The notes under the pieces were generated by a model that had not been told where the DNA came from, searched no databases, and saw only the letters and a program-made list of their open reading frames with translations. DNA of 64,000 nt, taken from assembly GCF_013391635.1 (NCBI RefSeq), contig NZ_JACAWU010000001.1, positions 248,001 to 312,000 of the forward strand, given 5' to 3'. Positions 25,670 through 33,531 of this stretch are shown one piece after another. The stretch's first letter is position 1. Each line of letters opens with the position of its first letter. The position numbers and the translations under genes were made by a program. Source of the DNA: Natronomonas gomsonensis. GTDB lineage: Archaea > Halobacteriota > Halobacteria > Halobacteriales > Haloarculaceae.

Positions 25670-26980
25670 CTACGGCTTGTCACGGAAGAGCGCGAGATGC
25701 CGAAGTGCCATCCGGTTCTCGATTCCGCCCGCGAGGGCGCCCGACAGCACACCGAGCGTGCTGATGAAGCCCCCGACACGGACGAGGTCGACAAGCCCGA
25801 CAGTGGGGTCTTCGAGGCTTGGCCAGTTCGTCATCAGGTTCGGCGGGAAGACGGCGAGTTCGATCAGGAGCATGATCGACCCGACGAGGACGAACAGCCC
25901 CATCATCGCCACGACGAGGATGAAGAACACCGTCACGTTCACCAGCGCCATGTGTTCGGTGACCACCTGACTGCGTTCGCGCGGGAACGACAGCCGCTGG
26001 ACGTACAGCAGATGGATAGCGGCAGCGATGATACTCCCGATGGCGAACAGGGCAGTGGTGCGGTTGGTCAGGTTCAGCCCCACGTCCCATGCCTCGGCAC
26101 TGAACACGAGAATAAGCGTCGGCGTCACCGCGGCCGTCGAGAGGCGCGGCAGTGAGAAGGGGAGCAGCGGTGCGCGACTCCCCAGCAGCGTCGCGACGAC
26201 GATACCCGGATTCCGCACGAGGCTCACGGCGTGAAACGCCAGCCGTCGAAGCCGCCCTCGCGAGATGTCCGCTTCCGGGATGGAGGTGACGATTCCCTTG
26301 AGATGTTTCGTGATGTTCGCGTCGAACGGCGGGACGCTCCGCCGTGAGGGGTCGAACGAGAACGGAGCCATTACGCCGCCGTCATCGTGATCCGCACGAA
26401 ACACGTGTCCCAGGAGATGGACGAGAAGGGTCGCAGCGTTCCAGCGGACGGCCGCCGAATCGAGTTCCCGGACCGTGTCTTGGCCGGGGGTCCGCAGGAG
26501 TCGCCGCGTCGAGACGACGACGACGCGAGCGAGGGGGGAGGCAAGTCCCTCGACGAATCGCTCGTCCCGCGTGGTCAGGGGCACGTCGGTCACGACGACG
26601 ACCAGGTCGTAGGGGCGTTTCACCATGTGATGTGCGGCTTCGTCGAGGAACTCGGATGGCCGTCGGGGAGCGCGGTCGGCGAGTGGGTCCGGTTCGGCAC
26701 AGTGGACCCGCCAGGCCGCGTCCGTGGCTGCCGCCAACTCATCGACACCGTCGCGGGCCATCCGCTCGGCGAACGATTGCAGCGGCCCGGCATCCTCGCC
26801 CGGTGAGTGAGCAACGAGGACTCCCACGTCGATCCGTGGCGCAGCCTCGTCGGTACTCCAGTCATCCGCATTCGACGGGTCGGTCCGCACCGCTTCATCA
26901 CCGTCAGTTACTGCACCGCCTGAAGGGTCCCCGTCGACTCCGGAGTGCCTAGAATTCATCGCCTGAGAGTCGTCCATCAC
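25670..26980 (-). CDS. Membrane protein with inactive metzincin-like domain
   Basis: 436 aa. Residues 50-210 form a soluble domain with DLVVVVTDVPL and, at 188-198, HLLGHVFRADH followed by DDGGVMAPFSFD. This keeps the three zinc-binding His (188, 192, 198) and a possible Met-turn (Met204) of the metzincin motif HExxHxxGxxH, but Leu replaces the catalytic Glu and Arg replaces Gly. Residues about 255-425 carry four or five TM helices. So it looks like a membrane-anchored pseudoprotease, possibly a zinc-dependent sensor or binder. It lies 9 nt downstream of the GNAT gene and probably in its operon. Confidence 0.55.
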   Translation of the reverse strand: MMDDSQAMNSRHSGVDGDPSGGAVTDGDEAVRTDPSNADDWSTDEAAPRIDVGVLVAHSPGEDAGPLQSFAERMARDGVDELAAATDAAWRVHCAEPDPLADRAPRRPSEFLDEAAHHMVKRPYDLVVVVTDVPLTTRDERFVEGLASPLARVVVVSTRRLLRTPGQDTVRELDSAAVRWNAATLLVHLLGHVFRADHDDGGVMAPFSFDPSRRSVPPFDANITKHLKGIVTSIPEADISRGRLRRLAFHAVSLVRNPGIVVATLLGSRAPLLPFSLPRLSTAAVTPTLILVFSAEAWDVGLNLTNRTTALFAIGSIIAAAIHLLYVQRLSFPRERSQVVTEHMALVNVTVFFILVVAMMGLFVLVGSIMLLIELAVFPPNLMTNWPSLEDPTVGLVDLVRVGGFISTLGVLSGALAGGIENRMALRHLALFRDKP

Positions 26981-26989
26981 GGAGCGGTC

Positions 26990-27739
26990 TCAGAGATACG
27001 CATCGTCCCACTCGTCGGCCAAGTGCGTGTTGCCACAGTTCCCGCATTCGAGTCTGTCCTGTCCGTCGGCGGAGACGTTGGTACTGCCGCACTGTGAACA
27101 GAAGTACCCGTAGGCGTCCTCCTCGTCCTCCGCAGCGTACACCGTGAAGAACGGGGCCTCTCTGCCGGGAACGCTCTCGTCGCGGTCGACGGGTCGGTCG
27201 ACCCCGTCGACGGTGACGGATTCGGGGACCGGGACGGTCGGTTCGTTCGACGTCGTCGTTCCTTCGCCCTCGGTGAACATGGTAACCCCGAACTCCTCCC
27301 CGCCGACCATTATCAGGTCGTGGTCACTCTCCTTGAGGCCGAACCCTTTGAGGAACTCGCCGCCCTCGACGGCCTCCTCGAGGACACACGCCGCAATCGG
27401 CTTCTCGTCGAACTCTTCGCGAACGTGGTCGAGCAGCGCCGTGGCGATGCCCCTGCCACGGGCTTCTGGGTCGACGTGAAGCCACTGAATCGTCGCTTTC
27501 GTTCCGCTTTCGACGATGATGACTCCGAGGACCCCCTCGGCGCCGTCGGCCGTCCCGTCGACGACGAGCACCGTCGTGTCCCCATCGTCGAGCAGGTCGG
27601 CAAGCGAGGTATCGTCGAACTCCTCTTCGAGTATCGTCTCGATCTGCTGTGGGCTGAGCGAGTACGACGCTTGCAGCGAGTCCCGCGTAATCGCTCTGAT
27701 CCGTTCCCGGTCGTCAGACTCGGCAGGGCGAACATCCAT
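26990..27739 (-). CDS. GNAT acetyltransferase with C-terminal zinc ribbon
   Basis: 249 aa from ATG 27739; ATG 27748 adds three residues. The GNAT core is clear: MDVRPAESDDRERIRAITRD, then WLHVDPEARGRGIATALLDH with the acetyl-CoA loop RGRGIA. The last 40 residues hold a C4 zinc ribbon (CSQCGSTNV...CGNCGNTHLADEW). Acetyl transfer to an unknown amine, with the ribbon giving protein or nucleic-acid contacts. First gene of a two-gene unit with the membrane pseudo-metzincin. Confidence 0.8.
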   Translation of the reverse strand: MDVRPAESDDRERIRAITRDSLQASYSLSPQQIETILEEEFDDTSLADLLDDGDTTVLVVDGTADGAEGVLGVIIVESGTKATIQWLHVDPEARGRGIATALLDHVREEFDEKPIAACVLEEAVEGGEFLKGFGLKESDHDLIMVGGEEFGVTMFTEGEGTTTSNEPTVPVPESVTVDGVDRPVDRDESVPGREAPFFTVYAAEDEEDAYGYFCSQCGSTNVSADGQDRLECGNCGNTHLADEWDDAYL

Positions 27740-27961
27740 GCAACTCATTGTCGCTGAACGGTCATAAATCGTCCGCCGGCTTACATCGTCCCGTCGGAAA
27801 TACCGTACTCGAAAGGGAGACCAGCAGAAGACGGGTCGGTAGAGTCCGGTACCGGCGTTACCCGCTCAGGTGACTCTCGGTGCTGGAACTGTCACGCCGA
27901 GGCGATTCTGCGTCTCTCGTCCCCGCCAAATTGAATACACGTGCGAACCAATTGCCATAGC

Positions 27962-28261
27962 ATGGACAATCAGGACCAAGTCCACAGTACGTCGATCGAA
28001 CCGGGAGAACTAGTGTACGACAGCGACAGGCGACCGGTGGGGCGCGTGAGCGGCCTCACCGACGACGGATTCGAGGCCGAAGAGATAACACCCGACGAGA
28101 GCGAACTCGAGGAGTTGCCGGGCCAGGAGTTCGGCGAGGGATTCCTGATGTGGCGGTGTGCCGAATGCGGGGAGATGGACGAACTCGACGAGGGATTGCC
28201 GGAATCGTGCCCGAACTGTGGTGCTCCACAGGAAGCGATCTCTGCCGTCGAAGAGGATTAA
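27962..28261 (+). CDS. Rubredoxin-like small zinc protein (DUF7130-type)
   Basis: 99 aa from ATG 27962. An N-terminal barrel-like part (IEPGELVYDSDRRPVGRVSGLTDDGF) resembles PRC/DUF7130 haloarchaeal proteins, followed by a rubredoxin-like zinc knuckle: MWRCAECGEMDELDEGLPESCPNCGAPQE. Four Cys in two CxxC pairs bind Zn or Fe. Typical of stress-associated small proteins. Stands alone upstream of the dodecin-like gene. Confidence 0.72.
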   Translation: MDNQDQVHSTSIEPGELVYDSDRRPVGRVSGLTDDGFEAEEITPDESELEELPGQEFGEGFLMWRCAECGEMDELDEGLPESCPNCGAPQEAISAVEED

Positions 28262-28454
28262 ACGAGAACCCACCCACGAACTCGCCGGAGATGACCGCCG
28301 GAGAGCGTGCCGCATCCGATTTCCGCGCTGAAGCGGGTGCCACGAGAGCCATTTGGGCAGGAGCTGTCGATTACCGTGCGGGGAGTCCTCATCGGCGTGA
28401 CCGCACAGTAGAGCCTTCTTATTCGTGGTAACCTTCCCTGAAGTTCAGTAGCAG

Positions 28455-28464
28455 ATTTATACTT
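28455..28464 (+). promoter_or_regulatory. TATA-like box for the dodecin-like gene
   Basis: ATTTATACTT lies about 35-44 bp before ATG 28499, fitting a TATA box with a short 5' leader. Confidence 0.45.
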
Positions 28465-28498
28465 AATAGAACGCGTCACGGGGACGAATACGAACTAC

Positions 28499-28711
28499 AT
28501 GACAGCAGTCAAGATCATCAAAGTGCTGGGCACCTCGACCGAATCGTGGGAGGACGCGGCTCGCGAAGCGGTCAGTGAGGCGAGCAAGAGCGTCGATAAC
28601 ATCACGGGCGTCGAGATCCAGGACCACACGGCAAACGTCGAAGATGGCTCGATTACCGAATACAAGGCCACCGTCGAAGTGGCGTTCCCCGTTCGGGACG
28701 GAACTCAATAG
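28499..28711 (+). CDS. Dodecin-like protein lacking the flavin-stacking Trp
   Basis: 70 aa. The dodecin pattern is evident: KIIKVLGTSTESWEDAAREAVSEASKSVDNITGVEIQDHTA and EYKATVEVAFPV. Dodecins form hollow dodecamers that store flavin; the flavin is held between Trp side chains at the position after VDNVV in the Halobacterium protein. Here that position reads DNITGVE, with Gly, and the Gln that contacts flavin is also not seen (TEYKATVEVAF). It may bind a different ligand or none. A TATA-like box lies upstream; no operon partner. Confidence 0.8.
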   Translation: MTAVKIIKVLGTSTESWEDAAREAVSEASKSVDNITGVEIQDHTANVEDGSITEYKATVEVAFPVRDGTQ

Positions 28712-28717
28712 GCCGAA

Positions 28718-28883
28718 ATGAGAATCCCGCGGCTGGAGGAGTCCGCTCCAGACGGTCCTGCTCGTGGGGTGGGGAGTGCTCGCAGTCTTCTCGACGGATG
28801 AGGGTCCGCTCGCGACAGCCAGCGTCGTCGGGATTCCCGGCGAGATGTACGACCGTGACAGACCGGGCGACTGGAACCCGTAA
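28718..28883 (+). pseudogene. Candidate frameshifted small membrane-protein gene
   Basis: From ATG 28718 one frame reads MRIPRLEESAPD before running into a stop; the next frame, without a start of its own, reads LLVGWGVLAVFSTDEGPLA and ends in GEMYDRDRPGDWNP at TAA 28883. Joining the two gives a plausible 55-aa protein with one TM helix. A one-base indel near 28755 would explain it. Low confidence; it could also be a chance open frame. Confidence 0.25.
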
Positions 28884-29129
28884 CGTCCACTGGCACAGTC
28901 CACGCCACGCCGACCGTGTTCCAGGCTGTCGTCCTCTATCGACACACGATTCGGCACCCGATGTGCGTTGATCCGGTACACACCAGTGAGGGAGATACGC
29001 GACTGGCTTACGGCAGTACAACACCGCCCCAACGGGCGCTCGGCGGCGACCCTTCCGGTAACAATGTGGTACATACCGCTCGCCAAGTGGGCAGTTGGCT
29101 TAAATAACCCAAGACCATCCCACTATGTC

Positions 29130-29285
29130 ATGGGTTTTCAGCCAGAGGTAACGGTGCTGGCGTTCTGGGTGGACTGGCTCCGCGTGTCGTCGTACCACCA
29201 CCTACCGAAGATCGCGTCGGCCGGGGTCGTCAAGTACGACACCGAGAATCAGTTCGTCGAGCCAACCGACACGATGGGGACCTGA
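29130..29285 (+). CDS. Short winged-helix-like protein or remnant
   Basis: 51 aa from ATG 29130. The segment VSSYHHLPKIASAGVVKYD followed by TENQFVEPTD looks like the second half of a haloarchaeal winged-helix domain (LxHxHLPKLxxAGLVxYD). The HTH half is missing. A TATA-like TTAAATAACC sits about 25 bp upstream, so it may still be expressed. It ends 3 nt before the glutamate-cysteine ligase gene and may be a truncated regulator of it. Confidence 0.45.
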   Translation: MGFQPEVTVLAFWVDWLRVSSYHHLPKIASAGVVKYDTENQFVEPTDTMGT

Positions 29286-29288
29286 ATT

Positions 29289-30389
29289 ATGTACACACAC
29301 AGAGTCGGCGTCGAACTCGAGCTGTGGGTTGTCGACGAAGCGGGACGCCTATGTGATGGGACGAACATCACCGAGGCACACCGACGGATAGATCCCGAAT
29401 TCATCGACCCGCTCATCGAAGTGAAGACGGCACCACACACGAGCGAACGCGACCTGCGACGCGATCTTCAGTCGACGCTTCGGACGGGAATCCGAACGGC
29501 AGAGGCCGCCGGTAAGCGTCTCGTTCCACTGGGGACGCCGTTGACCGCGTCGAACGCGGAGGCGAACTGCGAGCGCGGACGCGCCTTCGAGACGGTCTAC
29601 GGCAGCGGTGTCCAGAGCGCGAAGAACTGTGCCGGGACGCACATCCACTTCGAGCAGGACGAGACCATAGACCAGCTCAATCTCCTGACCGCACTCGACC
29701 CGGCGCTTGCGCTGGTGAGTTCCTCACCCTACTACACCGGCACGCGTGGCGCGAGCTCCTCGCGTGCACTCGCGTATCGGACGGGGTGTGGGGACGGATT
29801 CCGCTGTTTCACCGAACTGTGGAACTACGTGGACAGCCTCGCGAGATGGCGCGAGCGCGTCGACGAAAAGTACGCTCGGTTCAAGCGGCTGGCTGCCGAT
29901 CGGGGGGTGGCCCGCGAGACCATCGAGGCGCTGTTCGAACCCGAGGACACGGTGTTGAACCCCGTCCGGCTTCGGGAGTGTCAGCCGACCGTCGAGTGGC
30001 GGGCGCCGGACGCTACCCTCCCCAGCCAGGTCGTCCAACTCGCCACCGACGTCGAGAACCTGATCTCGCACACGCGAACGGCTCACGTCGAGTACGGAAC
30101 CACGGAAGTCGGCGCGGACCGCATCCGACTCCCCGAGTTCGAGACACTCCGTGAGTTGAGTTACCAAGCGATCGAATCCGGCCTCGAATCCCTGGACGTT
30201 AGGTCCTACCTCCGCGATTTGGGCTTCGATCTCTCGGCGTACGAACCACTCTCGCCGCGGCTGGACGGACCACAACGGCTCAGTGACGCGGAGGCACGAA
30301 CGCGGCGGTTGCAACAGGCCGATCGACTGCAGGCGGATATCCAGAGGCTGACCCGCGAGCGAACACGGCATACGATGTTCCCAGTCTGA
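29289..30389 (+). CDS. Glutamate-cysteine ligase family 2 protein
   Basis: 366 aa. The N-terminal VGVELELWVVDEAGRLCDG and IEVKTAPH motifs, NCAGTHIHFEQD and the late RLRECQPTVEWRAPDATLPS block match the GCS2/YbdK family, which includes the haloarchaeal enzyme making gamma-glutamylcysteine, the main thiol of halophiles. It therefore probably ligates glutamate to cysteine or a related amine with ATP. Together with the disulfide reductase at 19577 it would form a thiol buffer. A second family member may exist elsewhere, so this one's substrate is not certain. Confidence 0.75.
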   Translation: MYTHRVGVELELWVVDEAGRLCDGTNITEAHRRIDPEFIDPLIEVKTAPHTSERDLRRDLQSTLRTGIRTAEAAGKRLVPLGTPLTASNAEANCERGRAFETVYGSGVQSAKNCAGTHIHFEQDETIDQLNLLTALDPALALVSSSPYYTGTRGASSSRALAYRTGCGDGFRCFTELWNYVDSLARWRERVDEKYARFKRLAADRGVARETIEALFEPEDTVLNPVRLRECQPTVEWRAPDATLPSQVVQLATDVENLISHTRTAHVEYGTTEVGADRIRLPEFETLRELSYQAIESGLESLDVRSYLRDLGFDLSAYEPLSPRLDGPQRLSDAEARTRRLQQADRLQADIQRLTRERTRHTMFPV

Positions 30390-30540
30390 CCTGGCAGTCG
30401 TCGCGACGACGGATTCGTCGCGGTTACGGCGTCCCAGATGTGGAATCGTCGTCTGGGCAATCCGTGTCTCTGACTCGAATTTCCGGACTAACTGAGTGTG
30501 GGAGGCAAAAATGGAGACGAGTTCCCGAGCGGATTCCCGC

Positions 30541-30897
30541 TTATGCGTTCGCCATCTGCCGACAGCTTTCGGCGCACTCCGGTAGGACGTCAGCACAGAC
30601 CTGACAGTGGTTGGCGTCGTGCTTGCTGCACTCGTCCGCACAGGCCTCGCACGCCTCTGCACAGGCCTCTGCGAGCATGGAACTGTACTCCGAGTTACGG
30701 GCGATGAATCGGGCGTGTAGCGACGTGAGATCGGCGACGTCCCGACAGAGACGGGCGCACTCTTCCATGTCGGAGTCGCCAAGACACTCGTCGGCGCACC
30801 ACTCACACACCTCGGCGGCTTCGTTGCAGACCTCGATGCACTCGCGCCCTTCATCGCTCAGCCCCTCGATTCTGTCGACTGTTTCTGTAAGAGACAT
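30541..30897 (-). CDS. Cys-rich four-helix protein, copper-storage-like (DUF326)
   Basis: 118 aa from ATG 30897; upstream ATGs at 30927 and 30966 would lengthen it and cannot be excluded. Fifteen Cys lie in helical CxxxC and CxxC spacings (ECIEVCNEAAEVCEWCADEC, CAEACEACADEC, HCQVCADVLPECAESC). This is the four-helix-bundle pattern of Csp/DUF326 proteins that hold many Cu(I) ions along the bundle core. It lacks a signal peptide, so storage would be cytosolic. A TATA-like CTTTATG lies about 30 bp upstream of 30897. Confidence 0.8.
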   Translation of the reverse strand: MSLTETVDRIEGLSDEGRECIEVCNEAAEVCEWCADECLGDSDMEECARLCRDVADLTSLHARFIARNSEYSSMLAEACAEACEACADECSKHDANHCQVCADVLPECAESCRQMANA

Positions 30898-31112
30898 CGC
30901 GTCGTGGTATTCGTTCTCCATCTGCATAAAGGGAACACCAACATCCGCAGCGATCGGAGGCTTCATTCTCTACTGGGACTGGGTTCTAACCCGGCTAATC
31001 GCTTCAAGGACTCCTCAAGGAGAGGGAGAGAGACAGTCGGCACTACCGATTCGCGGTGAACTTCTTGCGAATGTCGTTCGCCGTGAGTGCTCCCTGTATA
31101 ACGTACGAGAGT

Positions 31113-31601
31113 CCGCTGTACCGAGAAGCGATCTGTGTCAATCAGCAACTAGAACGCGGCAACATCGTCGTCATGGATGACCGCTACTATCTCTTCTGTG
31201 ACAGTCACAAATTCACGTTCCCGTCAGGGCTCGACGGTCCGGACGGGATGTACGGGTTCGTCGCGGATTCGCTCCAGGGCGACTACGAACCGCTCAACGG
31301 AAGTGGACTCGTCCTCGCGAATCCCGCTAATCAGCCGTTCCAGACGTACTCTTGGATGCCCGTTCCGTACAACGACAACCAGATTGCGGTGTTGAGCTAC
31401 TACAACTACCACGACCTCGGCGACGGCACACTCACCGACGTCGGAAGCCTCCCGCGGGAGGATCAGATGGCCAAATTCGGCGGGACGTTCGCCCCGACGC
31501 TCGTAGTTGAGTTGGACGGAACTTCCTCGGAAATCGTCGACACGCTTGACGCTGGCTTCCTCCCCTCGGAGAACTCGAACCCGCCAATCAACACGATGTA
31601 G
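31113..31601 (+). pseudogene. 3' fragment of a GH68 levansucrase/fructosyltransferase
   Basis: The 3' two-thirds of an open frame encodes the end of a GH68 enzyme: AICVNQQLERGNIVV (aligning with the region of the acid/base Glu), DRYYLFCDSHKFTFPSGLDG, DGMYGFVADSLQGDYEPLN, QTYSWMPVPYNDNQIAVLSYYNY and GGTFAPTLVVELDG. Complete enzymes are about 400 aa; here about 160 remain, and the nucleophile and transition-state Asp regions are missing. Codons before 31113 do not match the family. It is a remnant of an extracellular fructan-making or sucrose-using gene, truncated by insertion or deletion. Confidence 0.75.
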
Positions 31602-31960
31602 ATGCAAATAGTCAAATGGTCCGTACAGATAGAGCACACGTGCCGACGGAGAACTCGAACACCGCCAGCTAGAAGCGTACGTATGACCGGTCCGAAATGC
31701 GACTTCCGACGACTGTACGGCGAATCTGAGGCTCGCTGAGCGGTCCTTCCAGGCACCGTATTTGCTCAGTCCGGACCGAATCGAGCGCAGTCAGGGGAAC
31801 TGAACATGGATTTCCGAACCAGCCGAGAGTCGTACTCGGGGCCACCTGAGAACCACGATTGTGATAGACAATGTACGAACGAACCGCTCCGTTCTCGATC
31901 ATCACACGGCGGGAATCAGCCTGTCACCAGAGTCATGACCTTGAAAGCCGATATCAACGC
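31602..31960. other. Noncoding spacer after the levansucrase remnant
   Basis: About 360 bp without a supported gene. At 31648-31678 it repeats the end of the remnant (GGAGAACTCGAAC.CCGCCA, also at 31567-31586), suggesting a small duplication or a deletion scar. No promoter or RNA is evident until the DUF4177 gene. Confidence 0.4.
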
Positions 31961-32158
31961 ATGGGTACCGAAATGCACCAGCAATGGGAGTACAAGACAC
32001 TCGAACCGCCAAAGGGATTGACCAAGCGAGAGACAGTCGACCCAACGGACGAACTCAATCGCCTCGGTGCAGCGGGCTGGGAACTCACAGAGACGATCAG
32101 CTACGACGGTGGCGGCACGAAACTACTGCTGTTCAAACGCCCAATCGCTCATGAGTGA
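31961..32158 (+). CDS. DUF4177 domain protein
   Basis: 65 aa from ATG 31961 (ATG 31973 also possible). It shows the short DUF4177 pattern: QQWEYKTLEPP, ELNRLGAAGWELTETISYDGG and KLLLFKRP. These proteins form a small beta-sheet/helix domain of unknown role. The stop overlaps the start of the membrane gene at 32151 by 8 nt, so the two are translationally coupled. Confidence 0.75.
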   Translation: MGTEMHQQWEYKTLEPPKGLTKRETVDPTDELNRLGAAGWELTETISYDGGGTKLLLFKRPIAHE

Positions 32159-33146
32159 GCGCTCGACGGACAACACGCTACGTGAGCGAACGGACATCAA
32201 CGAGTACTGGTTCTGGTTGCTGTTTGGAGCCAACCGGTGGGTCGTCGCCGGTGGGCTCGCCGTTCTGATCTTCCTCGTGTTCATGCTCTGGGGCGTGATG
32301 AAGCCGGTGTCGCTGCACTCGACCATGCAGTCGAGCGACATGGTCGAGACGGTATTCGCCGGTCTCGTCGGTGCGATCATCACGGGAACGACGCTCGTCG
32401 TCACGATCAATCAGCTCGTCCTCTCCCAGGAAATCGGCTCGCTCGGAAGCCAGCGTAGTCGGATGGACGTGACGATGGACTTCCGCCAGAACACCGACAG
32501 CCTCCTCGGAATGACGACGCCCGCCGACCCGGTGGCCTACCTCGATGCGCTTATCGAAACGAGCGAACAGCGAGCGAAGACACTGCGAGACACACTCTCG
32601 GAGACTGAAAACCAGGATCTCTACAGGAAGGTAGACGAGTACGTCGACGACCTGTTGGAGAACGCCGACCACGCACGCAACCAGCTCGAAGACACGGATT
32701 TCGGCACCTTCGACGTCGTATCGCCCGCACTCGATTACAACTACGATCGGAAGATGCACGACGTTCGCCGGCTCGGGTTGGAGTACGAAGACTCTCTCAC
32801 CGACGAGGAACGAAGCGCGTTCAGAGAGTTGCTCGAGGTACTCACGATGTACGGGGTGGTCCGCGAGTACATCAAGGACCTCTACATCCAGTGGGCGCTG
32901 GTGAAACTCTCACGAGGTATCCTGTACGCCGCAGTAATTGCACTCACCGTCGCTGGGGGGATGGTCGTCTTCGTCGACCCGACGACGTTCCCCGGTACGT
33001 TCCTCGGCATCGAGAGCGTCCTCTGGGTCGTTAGCGCGGCGTTTGCCATCTCAGCGCTGCCGTTTCTCCTGTTCACGTCCTACATCCTGCGGCTCGCGAC
33101 GCTCGCCAAACAGACCCTCTCGATGGGGCCGCTCATGCTTAGCTAG
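32151..33146 (+). CDS. Membrane protein of unknown family, island paralog B
   Basis: 331 aa from ATG 32151. TM helices at about residues 28-50 and 64-88, a TLVVTINQLVLSQEIGSL motif, a polar helical middle (100-235) and three C-terminal helices ending PFLLFTSYILRLATLAKQTL. The same architecture and motifs occur at 24490 (VVSINSIVLSHDI, PYLVLTAYMLRLSTVARLT). It is coupled to the DUF4177 gene, and a strong hairpin follows its stop. Confidence 0.65.
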   Translation: MSERSTDNTLRERTDINEYWFWLLFGANRWVVAGGLAVLIFLVFMLWGVMKPVSLHSTMQSSDMVETVFAGLVGAIITGTTLVVTINQLVLSQEIGSLGSQRSRMDVTMDFRQNTDSLLGMTTPADPVAYLDALIETSEQRAKTLRDTLSETENQDLYRKVDEYVDDLLENADHARNQLEDTDFGTFDVVSPALDYNYDRKMHDVRRLGLEYEDSLTDEERSAFRELLEVLTMYGVVREYIKDLYIQWALVKLSRGILYAAVIALTVAGGMVVFVDPTTFPGTFLGIESVLWVVSAAFAISALPFLLFTSYILRLATLAKQTLSMGPLMLS

Positions 33147-33164
33147 CCTCCTGTCGGGTTCAAA

Positions 33165-33197
33165 CGCGTACTACGTAGGTCGCCCACGTAGTCCGCG
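33165..33197. terminator. Hairpin after the membrane paralog
   Basis: CGCG-T-ACTACGT then 9 nt then ACGTAGT-C-CGCG: a 12-bp stem with one mismatch, 19 nt after the stop of the gene at 32151. No T-run follows, so it is a candidate transcription or mRNA 3' structure, and it also overlaps the end of the small reverse open frame. Confidence 0.4.
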
Positions 33198-33290
33198 AAG
33201 GAGTTTTCCCAGGAGTTCGAACGCACGAAGCACGCTCCGGATATCGTCGGCGACGCGAATGACGCGCCACAATCGTCTGAGTAACGCCAT
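33171..33290 (-). CDS. Possible 39-aa basic peptide
   Basis: An ATG at 33290 opens MALLRRLWRVIRVADDIRSV and ends LLGKLLRGLRGRPT. It reads as a basic amphipathic helix. There is no homology I can name, and the end overlaps a hairpin. Listed as possible only. Confidence 0.3.
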   Translation of the reverse strand: MALLRRLWRVIRVADDIRSVLRAFELLGKLLRGLRGRPT

Positions 33291-33531
33291 ACGAGCTCCT
33301 TGGGACCGGATCACAATGAAACCCGTGGCTACTACGTTCGACGGTTGGAATATCCTGCGACTGTATTCAGCAAAACTCTCCGAAGAACGTATGCGACCCA
33401 GTATTAGGATTTCAATACAAGCGTTAAGGCTTACGAAGCTATGCCTGAGCTCTTGTAGATATTTGTTTATCTCAAACGGGTATGTCATGCGTAATATAAC
33501 GTATTCACAAGAGGAGGAAAATTATCAATAG

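Noticed and set aside
28463-29086. 207-codon reverse frame opposite the dodecin-like gene
   Set aside because: Overlaps dodecin antisense and has no recognisable domain.
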